DNA from: Ktedonobacterales bacterium | GTDB taxonomy: Bacteria > Chloroflexota > Ktedonobacteria > Ktedonobacterales > JADMIN01 | Length of the DNA stretch: 7,315 bases | Assembly: GCA_025450405.1 (NCBI GenBank) | Contig: JANWHL010000251.1 | Span: forward strand, 1 to 7,315 | Direction: 5' to 3' | Shown: piece after piece, positions 1 to 4,564 of the stretch | Numbering within the stretch: the stretch's first letter is position 1 | How the letters are laid out: every line of letters begins with the position of its first letter | Notes under the pieces: model-generated | What the model saw: the letters and a program-made list of their open reading frames with translations, nothing else | Databases searched by the model: none | What the model was told of the DNA's origin: nothing | Position numbers and translations under genes: made by a program

Positions 1-2
1 CG

Positions 3-131
3 CCGTGCCCGCGCCGTGCCCGCGATGGCGCGGTGGACTTCTGGACCTCGGCGATCGTCTCGTTTGGCCTGACCGAGGTCTACGTGGTGACGAGCCAGAA
101 GGACCCAGTCACGCTATCCCCACGGCCCTGA
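3..131 (+). CDS. 3' end of an unidentified protein (5' end outside window)
   Basis: An open frame enters from the left edge and ends at TGA 129-131, giving about 42 residues. Its third codon positions are overwhelmingly G or C, as in the confident genes here. The peptide looks protein-like: a hydrophobic stretch (residues reading WTSAIVSFGLTEVYVVT) followed by a short polar tail. It could be the end of a membrane or beta-rich protein, but I do not recognise the family and assign no function. It converges on the minus-strand hydrolase gene, and the two 3' ends overlap by 18 bases (114-131). The fragment is too short to exclude chance openness in GC-rich DNA. Confidence 0.4.
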   Translation, partial: PCPRRARDGAVDFWTSAIVSFGLTEVYVVTSQKDPVTLSPRP

Positions 132-839
132 CGCCAGCTCCTCGTCGTCCAGCGCGCCGGCGTGGGTTGGATGTGTCCGCCCCGGCGCCAGGTAGCGCGT
201 GAGCCAGTGCAGCGCCAGGTCGGCCACCCGCTCCAGCGCGCCCGGCTCCTCGAAGAGATGGCTTGCCCCTGGCACCACCACCAGCCGCTTCTCACACGTG
301 AGCGCCGCCAACGCCTCCTGATTCAGCGTGATCACTGGCGCGTCATCGCCACCGGCGATCAACAGCGTCGGCGCCCGCACGCACGCCAGCGCGGCGCCAG
401 CTAGATCGGGCCGGCCGCCGCGCGAGACCACCGCCCCCACCACATCCGCACGCTCCGCCGCCGCCACCAGCGCGGCCCCACCACCCGTGCTCGCCCCGAA
501 GTAGCCCACGCGGAAATGGCGCGTTGCCGGCCGCTCGCCCAGCCAGTCGGTCGCGGCCACCAGGCGCGCCGCCAGGAGCCCGATGTCGAAGCGCGCGCGC
601 CGCGTCCGCGCATCCTCCGCCGCCTCGGCTGGCGTCAACAGATCGAGCAGCAGCGTCGCCAGCCCTCCCTGGTGGAGCATCTGCGCCACGTATTGGTTGC
701 GCGGGCTGTGTCGGCCGCTCCCGCTCCCGTGCGCGAACACCACCAGCCCATAGGCGCCCGCTGGGATGCCGAGGCTCGCTTCGAGCGAGACCGGCCCCGC
801 CGGCACACGGACGGTCCGCTTCAGGCCATCCTGTCCCAC
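114..839 (-). CDS. Dienelactone-hydrolase-like alpha/beta hydrolase
   Basis: This encodes a predicted cytosolic alpha/beta hydrolase of the dienelactone hydrolase-like group (241 aa from the chosen start). An oxyanion-region motif HGSGSG lies near residues 37-42, followed by HSPRN. The nucleophile elbow GASTGG has Ser117, the acid is probably Asp165 or Asp166 in GGDD, and the catalytic His194 is in GASH, so the triad looks complete. The substrate is unknown. The start is GTG at 839, with GGAGG five bases upstream, placing about eight residues before the first beta strand (RTVRVPAG). An in-frame GTG at 908 would add 23 residues and overlap the phosphoribosyltransferase gene, but its purine-rich stretch abuts the start codon. 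The gene lies directly downstream of the phosphoribosyltransferase on the same strand, almost certainly in one transcript. In mycobacterial Rv0571c-type proteins the two domains are fused in the same order. A polar tail of about 20 residues follows the last helix. Confidence 0.88.
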   Translation of the reverse strand: MGQDGLKRTVRVPAGPVSLEASLGIPAGAYGLVVFAHGSGSGRHSPRNQYVAQMLHQGGLATLLLDLLTPAEAAEDARTRRARFDIGLLAARLVAATDWLGERPATRHFRVGYFGASTGGGAALVAAAERADVVGAVVSRGGRPDLAGAALACVRAPTLLIAGGDDAPVITLNQEALAALTCEKRLVVVPGASHLFEEPGALERVADLALHWLTRYLAPGRTHPTHAGALDDEELASGPWG

Positions 840-878
840 AGCACCCTCCGATCTCACGCTCGTCCTGGTCGCGCTCAG

Positions 879-908
879 CCAAGGCTCACTCACCCAAGGC
901 TCGCTCAC
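879..908. repeat. 15-bp tandem duplication across the PRTase stop codon
   Basis: Bases 879-893 and 894-908 are head-to-tail copies of a 15-bp unit differing at one position (A888 versus G903). On the minus strand the units read GTGAGYGAGCCTTGG. The variable base makes CGA (Arg) in the first-read copy and TGA (the phosphoribosyltransferase stop) in the second. Each copy also supplies an in-frame GTG for the hydrolase frame. Confidence 0.85.
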
Positions 909-1551
909 CCTTCCCAGTCTCGGCCAGCATCCGCGCGATCTCCGCGTCGCTCGTCTCCGCGAAGTCCACGTACCAGAGGCCCACCGCGTAGAACGGGTCC
1001 GGCGTGAACGCGCAGACCACCTCGTCTACCGCCTCGGCGAGGTCACTGCAGGTGGGCTCCGCCGCCACCGGGACGGCTACGACAATCCGCCGCGGCCCCC
1101 GTGGTCGCAGCGCCGCCACGGCGGCGCGCATGGTCGCGCCGGTGGCCATGCCGTCGTCCACCAGGATTACCCCCAGCCCGCGCACCTCGGTTGGCGGCCG
1201 AGCCCCGCGATACACGTGCTCGCGCCGCTCCAGCTCACGCGTTTGCGCCGCGGCCACCTCCTCGATGACCGCCTCCGGAATGCGCAGATTCGCGACGACC
1301 TCCGTGTTCAGCACCCGCACCCCCCCACTGGCGATGGCGCCCATCGCCAGCTCTTCGTGCCCCGGCACCCCCAGCTTGCGAACCAGGAAGACATCCAGCC
1401 GGAGCCGGAGCGCGCGGGCCACCTCGCGCGCCACGGGCACCCCACCACGTGGCAGCCCCAGCACCAGCGCGTCCGCCCGGTCGGCGTACGCACCCAGTCG
1501 CGTCGCCAGCACACGTCCGGCGTCCGTCCGGTCGCGGAAGATCGGCGCCAT
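886..1551 (-). CDS. Phosphoribosyltransferase-family protein (type I PRTase fold)
   Basis: A 221-aa predicted phosphoribosyltransferase. The PRPP-binding loop is clear at residues 131-140 (VDDGMATGAT), preceded by the hydrophobic strand GVIL. The N-terminal part has the family pattern FRDRTDAGRVLA, then LGLPRGGVPVA and VRKLGVPGHEELAMGA. These match the stand-alone or hydrolase-fused PRTases of unknown base specificity rather than a named purine or pyrimidine salvage enzyme. The start is ATG 1551, preceded by a GGAG about five bases upstream within a longer purine run. The open frame extends to 1617, but the extra residues are low-quality and Arg-rich. The stop TGA (886-888) lies inside a 15-bp tandem duplication, and the hydrolase gene follows. 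The reaction is probably PRPP-dependent transfer or a phosphoribosyl hydrolysis; the substrate is not deducible. Confidence 0.9.
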   Translation of the reverse strand: MAPIFRDRTDAGRVLATRLGAYADRADALVLGLPRGGVPVAREVARALRLRLDVFLVRKLGVPGHEELAMGAIASGGVRVLNTEVVANLRIPEAVIEEVAAAQTRELERREHVYRGARPPTEVRGLGVILVDDGMATGATMRAAVAALRPRGPRRIVVAVPVAAEPTCSDLAEAVDEVVCAFTPDPFYAVGLWYVDFAETSDAEIARMLAETGKGERALGE

Positions 1552-1760
1552 GACGACTCCACCCCTCCGCGCCCGGAGCCGGTGCGCGCGGCCGCTCGCC
1601 ACGCACCGTCCGGTCATGGTCTCTGGGGTTTGTTCAGGTTGCTCCTCGACTCACGTCCCACGGATCCCCACCACACCGCGTGGTCGTGCAGGAACCGCAC
1701 CAGGGACCGCGCCCGCGCCAGGCGCCTCGCGCGTGTGTCCCACCGCTCACCCTGGCGCGA

Positions 1761-1773
1761 CGTGCGACGCACG
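1761..1773. promoter_or_regulatory. Perfect 13-bp palindrome, possible operator
   Basis: CGTGCG-A-CGCACG is a perfect palindrome with a single central base, about 210 bases upstream of the phosphoribosyltransferase start. A dimeric regulator could bind it. In DNA this GC-rich a chance palindrome is also plausible. Confidence 0.2.
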
Positions 1774-1781
1774 AATTACCC

Positions 1782-1797
1782 GCGCCCTTCGGGGTGC
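1782..1797. other. Short hairpin with TTCG tetraloop
   Basis: GCGCCC and GGGTGC (one G-T wobble) flank the loop TTCG on the plus strand. UUCG loops are unusually stable in RNA, but the loop is UUCG only in a plus-strand transcript, and no plus-strand gene ends nearby. The role is unknown. Confidence 0.25.
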
Positions 1798-1830
1798 CTG
1801 CTTGCCGTGCCGCCGCGCCCGCCATCCGCT

Positions 1831-1886
1831 GGTACCTTCCCACTGGTACCTTCCCACTGGTACCTTCCCGCTGGTACCTTCCCGCT
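1831..1886. repeat. Four tandem copies of a 14-bp repeat containing GGTACC
   Basis: The units 1831-1844, 1845-1858, 1859-1872 and 1873-1886 read GGTACCTTCCCRCT. The first two have A and the last two have G at the single variable position. Each unit includes the 6-bp palindrome GGTACC. A degraded fifth unit may follow at 1887-1900 (9 of 14 bases match, with GGCGCC in place of GGTACC), and the five bases before the array match the unit end. The array lies about 280 bases upstream of the phosphoribosyltransferase start. It could be a variable-number repeat or a multi-site binding array. Confidence 0.95.
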
Positions 1887-1915
1887 GGCGCCATCGCCCT
1901 GACCCCCGATCACGG

Positions 1916-1946
1916 CGAGCCGCGCACCCTGAGGGTGCGCGGCTCG
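1916..1946 (-). terminator. GC-rich hairpin, probable terminator of the stress-protein gene
   Basis: A perfect 14-bp inverted repeat (1916-1929 with 1933-1946) encloses a three-base loop TGA. It lies 60 bases beyond the stop codon of the minus-strand universal stress protein gene. There is no real T-tract on the minus-strand side and only TTTC on the plus side, so it is not a textbook intrinsic terminator. It may instead act in 3'-end protection or with a termination factor. Confidence 0.5.
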
Positions 1947-2006
1947 TTTCAGTCAGTCGTATGCAGGCGTTTGGTCAGACCGCGTGCCCGGCTGGCGGCG
2001 CGCCTT

Positions 2007-2636
2007 CTAGCGAACCGCCAGTGTCCGCTCGACAGGCTCCACACGTTGGGCCGCCTTCTCAGGCGGTGACCCGCGGACGACCCAGACCTTGCACAGCGCG
2101 TTCTTGAGCACGTAATCCAACGTCTCGGCACCCTGAATCTGCCCACCGACGCCTTGCTTATACGGCAGCCCCATGATCAAGAGGGCGCAGTCATGCAGGC
2201 TGGCCTCATCAACCAAACTGTGCCCGAAGTGACGCGACTGCACCACCTCCGACTCCAGCTCCACACCGGCGCGCTCGGCCACCTCGGCCGCACGCTCCAA
2301 CGCCTGGTGCGCCCGCTCGGTCTGCTCGGGCAGCTCGTCGTCAATGGCCAGCGTCCGCGGCACTTCGATGCCATAGACCGCGAACAGCCGGGCGTTCTTC
2401 TCCTTCGCCACCTTGCAGGCGAGCGTCGTGACCTCGCGGTCAAGCTCGCAGCCGCCTACCGCCACCAGGATACTCCGCATTGGGTGACCACCGTGGCCGT
2501 TCTGGCTCGCGGGGAGCGGGAGCAGATCTGGTGTTACCTCCTCCTCGTCGGCGGGCGCGGTCCGTGGGTGCTTACCATCTATAATCTTTGGGGTCCGCCG
2601 GACAGGCAGGCCCTCCAGCCAATCTCGAAGCTTCAC
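2007..2636 (-). CDS. Universal stress protein (UspA family), probable N-terminal extension
   Basis: The C-terminal 157 residues form a UspA-type nucleotide-binding domain. It opens with a first strand RSILVAVGG (residues 54-62), where the usual Asp is replaced by Gly, and closes with a glycine-rich loop at about 156-170 leading into TLDYVLKNALCKVWVVR. The usual G-2x-G-9x-G spacing is only partly kept, so ATP binding is uncertain. The family acts in the cytosol in stress survival. Two starts are plausible. ATG 2480 gives a standard 157-aa protein with a weak GGTGG site. GTG 2636 gives 209 aa with AGGGAA about six bases upstream. I prefer 2636 because the 52-codon extension shows coding-like base periodicity (my count: G+C about 79, 48 and 67% at codon positions 1, 2 and 3). 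The extension is charged and proline-rich, beginning KLRDWLEGLPVRR. The hairpin at 1916-1946 follows the gene. Confidence 0.85.
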   Translation of the reverse strand: MKLRDWLEGLPVRRTPKIIDGKHPRTAPADEEEVTPDLLPLPASQNGHGGHPMRSILVAVGGCELDREVTTLACKVAKEKNARLFAVYGIEVPRTLAIDDELPEQTERAHQALERAAEVAERAGVELESEVVQSRHFGHSLVDEASLHDCALLIMGLPYKQGVGGQIQGAETLDYVLKNALCKVWVVRGSPPEKAAQRVEPVERTLAVR

Positions 2637-2830
2637 TGCGCGTTCCCTTTTTGCGGCAGCTCGCGTCGTCGAATCGCGGCGGCGCGCATTTGTTCCATAT
2701 ATACTACTCGGAAATGGGTCCAGGGTTGCGTTTCGCGCCCTCGCCATAGGGGCTGGATGCCCAGTACCGCCGGCCGTTCACCGTTCGCTGGCCCCACTCG
2801 CCGAGCCTCGTCGTCGATCTTGCGCCGCAT
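2633..2830 (-). CDS. Doubtful small open reading frame upstream of the stress-protein gene
   Basis: A 65-aa basic frame starts at ATG 2830 and ends in TGA 2633-2635. Its stop overlaps the preferred GTG start of the stress-protein gene in the sequence GTGA, the four-base arrangement typical of coupled genes. The codon pattern is mildly coding-like (second-position G+C lowest). No good ribosome binding site precedes it, the frame stays open back to 3001, and no family is recognised. An AT-rich promoter-like stretch lies inside it. It may be a small protein, a decayed gene or chance. Confidence 0.22.
   Translation of the reverse strand: MRRKIDDEARRVGPANGERPAVLGIQPLWRGRETQPWTHFRVVYMEQMRAAAIRRRELPQKGNAQ
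2696..2706 (-). promoter_or_regulatory. AT-rich -10-like patch upstream of the stress-protein gene
   Basis: On the minus strand this reads AGTATATATGG-like sequence in otherwise GC-rich DNA, about 60 bases upstream of GTG 2636. A TAGTAT or TATATA could act as the -10 element. No convincing -35 box is seen at the right spacing. Confidence 0.25.
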
Positions 2831-2856
2831 CGTGTAGGTGCCGTCCGCGCGTCGGG

Positions 2857-2879
2857 TTGGCCGCGCATTTGGCCGCGCA
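2857..2879. repeat. Short direct repeat TTGGCCGCGCA
   Basis: TTGGCCGCGCA occurs at 2857-2867 and again at 2869-2879, a 12-bp period. Each contains the palindromic core GGCC. It might be a paired regulator site, but it may also be chance. Confidence 0.3.
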
Positions 2880-3068
2880 CATCCGTGGCCCGACTCTCGC
2901 CGCTCTGTCACGTCGCGGTAGGCCATCTCAAAGCGTACCACACCGATGCCAGAGCGTCTCGCAGTGCGCGCAGCATACACCCGCAAAAATGCCAAACGCA
3001 AGACGCATACCAGACTAGCCTATCCACCCCATCTGTTTGTCGCCGCGCTGGGTGTTTCCCTTGCTCCC

Positions 3069-3098
3069 TTGCCCGGAACGCCACCGCATGCGTAGAAT
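3069..3098 (+). promoter_or_regulatory. Candidate sigma-70-type promoter for the PH-like membrane protein gene
   Basis: TTGCCC (3069-3074) and TAGAAT (3093-3098) match the -35 and -10 consensus at four and five of six positions, with an 18-base spacer. This would start transcription near 3105 and leave a leader of about 100 bases before ATG 3205. A second -10-like TAGAGT follows at 3106. Confidence 0.45.
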
Positions 3099-3204
3099 CA
3101 ATGGGTAGAGTCAACACGAACGCTCCCGCGCGTGGTCGCCCGCACTCGAGCGACCCTTCGCCGTGCACCGTGTCCCACCACATCAGACGATCCGGACCGC
3201 GAAA

Positions 3205-3813
3205 ATGAGCGAACTCCCCCACGTCTCCTACCAGCCCATGTCCCAACCCGCCTCGTCCAAGCCCGCGGATTCCGCCGCGCCTCCCCAACACCCCCACGAG
3301 TCGGCTCCGCCCCCCGCTCCCGTCGAGCCAACGGGAGCCTCGGCGCGCCAGTGGGTCAGCCCCGGCGTGTCGCCAGTCAAGCGCCTGGTGACCGGCATTG
3401 GTGTGGCGCTCTCAGCCGCCCTGCTCTTCTTCCTCGCCGCCTGGCAAGGCGCTTCTATGCTCGTCAGCACCATCATCGGCGTGGTGTTTCTCGGCGGCTT
3501 CGTCTACTATCTCTGGGTGGTCGCCCCGGCGCCCTTCACTCTGACAGTTGATCCCGGTGGCATCGCGCGCGCCGACCGCGCTGGCGTGCCCATGGAGATC
3601 GCCTGGGCCAACGTGGCCAAAATCAAAGAAGAGCGCTTCAAGAGTGGCAGGTCCGTCAGCCTGACCGTCTACAAGCGCGTCGGCGAACGCGGTCTGCATC
3701 GCGCCTTCGTCGTCTATCGCGACGACGTCCCCGACTTTGATGGCCTCCTCAGCGCTGTCCGGGCCTCCGTGCCCGACGAGCGCCCCTGGTTCGTCGAGAC
3801 CGTCCACGAGTAA
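3205..3813 (+). CDS. Two-helix membrane protein with C-terminal PH-like domain
   Basis: A 202-aa predicted inner-membrane protein. Residues 1-58 are a Pro, Ser and Ala-rich, probably disordered N-terminus. Two hydrophobic helices follow, about 61-80 and 85-106, as a hairpin. The rest (about 110-190) alternates short beta strands and ends in a helix: FTLTVDPGGIARAD, then MEIAWANVAKIKEE, VSLTVYKR, HRAFVVYRDD and DFDGLLSAVRASV. This matches the general layout of bacterial PH-like (YcxB-like) domains that sit after a membrane hairpin; the assignment is by pattern only. The ATG at 3205 is preferred over the in-frame GTG at 3163, which lacks a ribosome site, although the site before 3205 is itself weak (GGA). 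It appears to be monocistronic with its own candidate promoter. Function unknown. Confidence 0.75.
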   Translation: MSELPHVSYQPMSQPASSKPADSAAPPQHPHESAPPPAPVEPTGASARQWVSPGVSPVKRLVTGIGVALSAALLFFLAAWQGASMLVSTIIGVVFLGGFVYYLWVVAPAPFTLTVDPGGIARADRAGVPMEIAWANVAKIKEERFKSGRSVSLTVYKRVGERGLHRAFVVYRDDVPDFDGLLSAVRASVPDERPWFVETVHE

Positions 3814-3864
3814 CGCCCGCCGGTAAAGTCCGCCCTGCCGATCTCTAGTGGCCGGAAGGCAACT

Positions 3865-3896
3865 CCTCTGTGTCCTCTGCTTCCTCATGGTGAATT
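3865..3896 (-). repeat. Purine-rich intergenic repeat, copy A
   Basis: On the minus strand this reads AATTCACC, then ATGAGG, then GAGGACACAGAGG. It begins two bases beyond the stop codon of the DksA-like gene. Over 32 aligned bases without gaps, 24 match the copy at 6476-6507. Repeats of this GAGGAC-ACAGAGG style recur between genes in many environmental bacterial genomes (recalled, not searched). Confidence 0.7.
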
Positions 3897-3898
3897 GC

Positions 3899-4330
3899 TC
3901 AGTGCACCGCTGGCCGTCGGTCACCGCTCCGCGCGCACGCGTCGCAGCGCTCCGCCGCCGGGAGGATCGCCAGACGTCGCGGAGACACCGCCCCCCCGCA
4001 CGCCACGCAGTTCCCATAGGTCCCCCCCGCCAGCCGCGCCAGCGCACGGTCGGTCTGGTCCAGCTCCCCGCGCAGGACCGCCAGCGGGGTGACGTCCGCC
4101 CGGCGAGTGTCGCCGGAGGCGCGGCGCGCATCGCCCGCGGGCCGCGGCGCCGCCTCGAGACGCGCGATCCCCGCCACCAGCTCGGCGCGCTGCTCGCGTA
4201 GAAAGCGCTCGATGCGCGCCAGGTCGCCCGGACCGAGCGACGGCGTCAGCGCCGGGAGCCGCGGGGCCGTTCCGCCACCCAACAGGCTCAGATCGTCTGG
4301 CGGCTCGTCGGTTGGAAATGGATCGAACAT
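3899..4330 (-). CDS. TraR/DksA-family zinc-finger protein
   Basis: A 143-aa protein with a C4 zinc finger at residues 108-132 (Cys108, Cys111, Cys129, Cys132) inside the family pattern GTYGNCVACGG, then RRLAILPAAERCDAC. Helical stretches at about 35-62 and 80-102 would form the coiled coil. The first 30 residues are Pro, Asp and Gly-rich and probably disordered. DksA proteins bind RNA polymerase through the secondary channel and modulate initiation with ppGpp. The acidic DxxDxA tip motif of E. coli DksA is not present in recognisable form: the tip here reads GDTRRAD. It may therefore be a structural relative rather than a functional DksA. The start is ATG 4330, with a purine-rich AGGGGCAGG upstream; the frame extends to 4387 without a better start. 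It is divergent from the GTPase gene. Confidence 0.88.
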   Translation of the reverse strand: MFDPFPTDEPPDDLSLLGGGTAPRLPALTPSLGPGDLARIERFLREQRAELVAGIARLEAAPRPAGDARRASGDTRRADVTPLAVLRGELDQTDRALARLAGGTYGNCVACGGAVSPRRLAILPAAERCDACARSGDRRPAVH

Positions 4331-4460
4331 GCGCTGCCTGCCCCTGCGTTGTGCCCGCGGCTCGCCGTCCGGCGCGAGCCGACACACCCTTTCACTCGTC
4401 CATCTCAGCCAATAGCATGACCGGTGCCAGGCCCGACGCCCCCCTTACTCCGCACGTACT

Positions 4461-4498
4461 CCACATATGATCCATTTTGACCACTCGTTCGTATATGG
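4461..4498. promoter_or_regulatory. AT-rich inverted repeat in the divergent DksA-like/GTPase promoter region
   Basis: CCACATATGA (4461-4470) and TCGTATATGG (4489-4498) are an imperfect inverted repeat (8 of 10 pairs) separated by 18 bases including TTTTGACC. This is the most AT-rich part of the 234-base divergent region. A shared operator or overlapping promoters are plausible, but no well-spaced -35/-10 pair was found. Confidence 0.35.
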
Positions 4499-4564
4499 AC
4501 CGGAAGGTGCCCGCCGGAACTCATCGAATGCCGCGGTGGGACCCGTTTCAGAATGGTGGTTGCG

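Larger units (their letters stand above)
1552..2006. other. Non-coding region upstream of the PRTase gene
   Basis: About 455 bases between the phosphoribosyltransferase start and the universal stress protein stop hold no convincing gene. Open frames here are products of GC-rich sequence and tandem repeats. The region contains a 13-bp palindrome (1761-1773), a small hairpin with a TTCG loop (1782-1797), four copies of a 14-bp repeat (1831-1886) and a strong hairpin (1916-1946). The promoter of the minus-strand operon should lie here, but I see no clear -35/-10 pair. Confidence 0.6.
2637..3204. other. Mostly non-coding region between the stress protein and the PH-like membrane protein
   Basis: Apart from the doubtful minus-strand frame ending at 2633, this stretch of roughly 570 bases shows no gene. 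Its G+C is locally lower, with an AT-rich patch (CCATATATACTACT, 2695-2708) that could serve as a -10 region for the minus-strand stress-protein gene. A 12-bp direct repeat lies at 2857-2879 and a plus-strand promoter candidate at 3069-3098. Confidence 0.5.

Noticed and set aside
343..882. Open continuation of the phosphoribosyltransferase frame beyond its stop, suggesting a readthrough product
   Set aside because: The product is Arg, Gly and Ala-rich without motifs, and the hydrolase is encoded in a different frame over the same bases.
1831..1886. CRISPR-like array
   Set aside because: Units are only 14 bp and directly adjacent, with no spacers and no cas genes.
766..1902. Long plus-strand open frame (378 codons) antisense to the phosphoribosyltransferase
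   Set aside because: It is rich in Arg, Pro and His, has no recognisable motif and exists because the opposite strand is GC-biased in codon position 3. The minus-strand gene has clear family motifs.
2580..2585. Consensus TATAAT on the plus strand
   Set aside because: No matching -35 element lies 16-18 bases upstream, no plus-strand gene follows, and it sits within the likely coding part of the minus-strand stress-protein gene.
4477..4497. TTGACC followed by TATATG as a plus-strand promoter for the GTPase
   Set aside because: The boxes are only nine bases apart, far below the usual 16-18.
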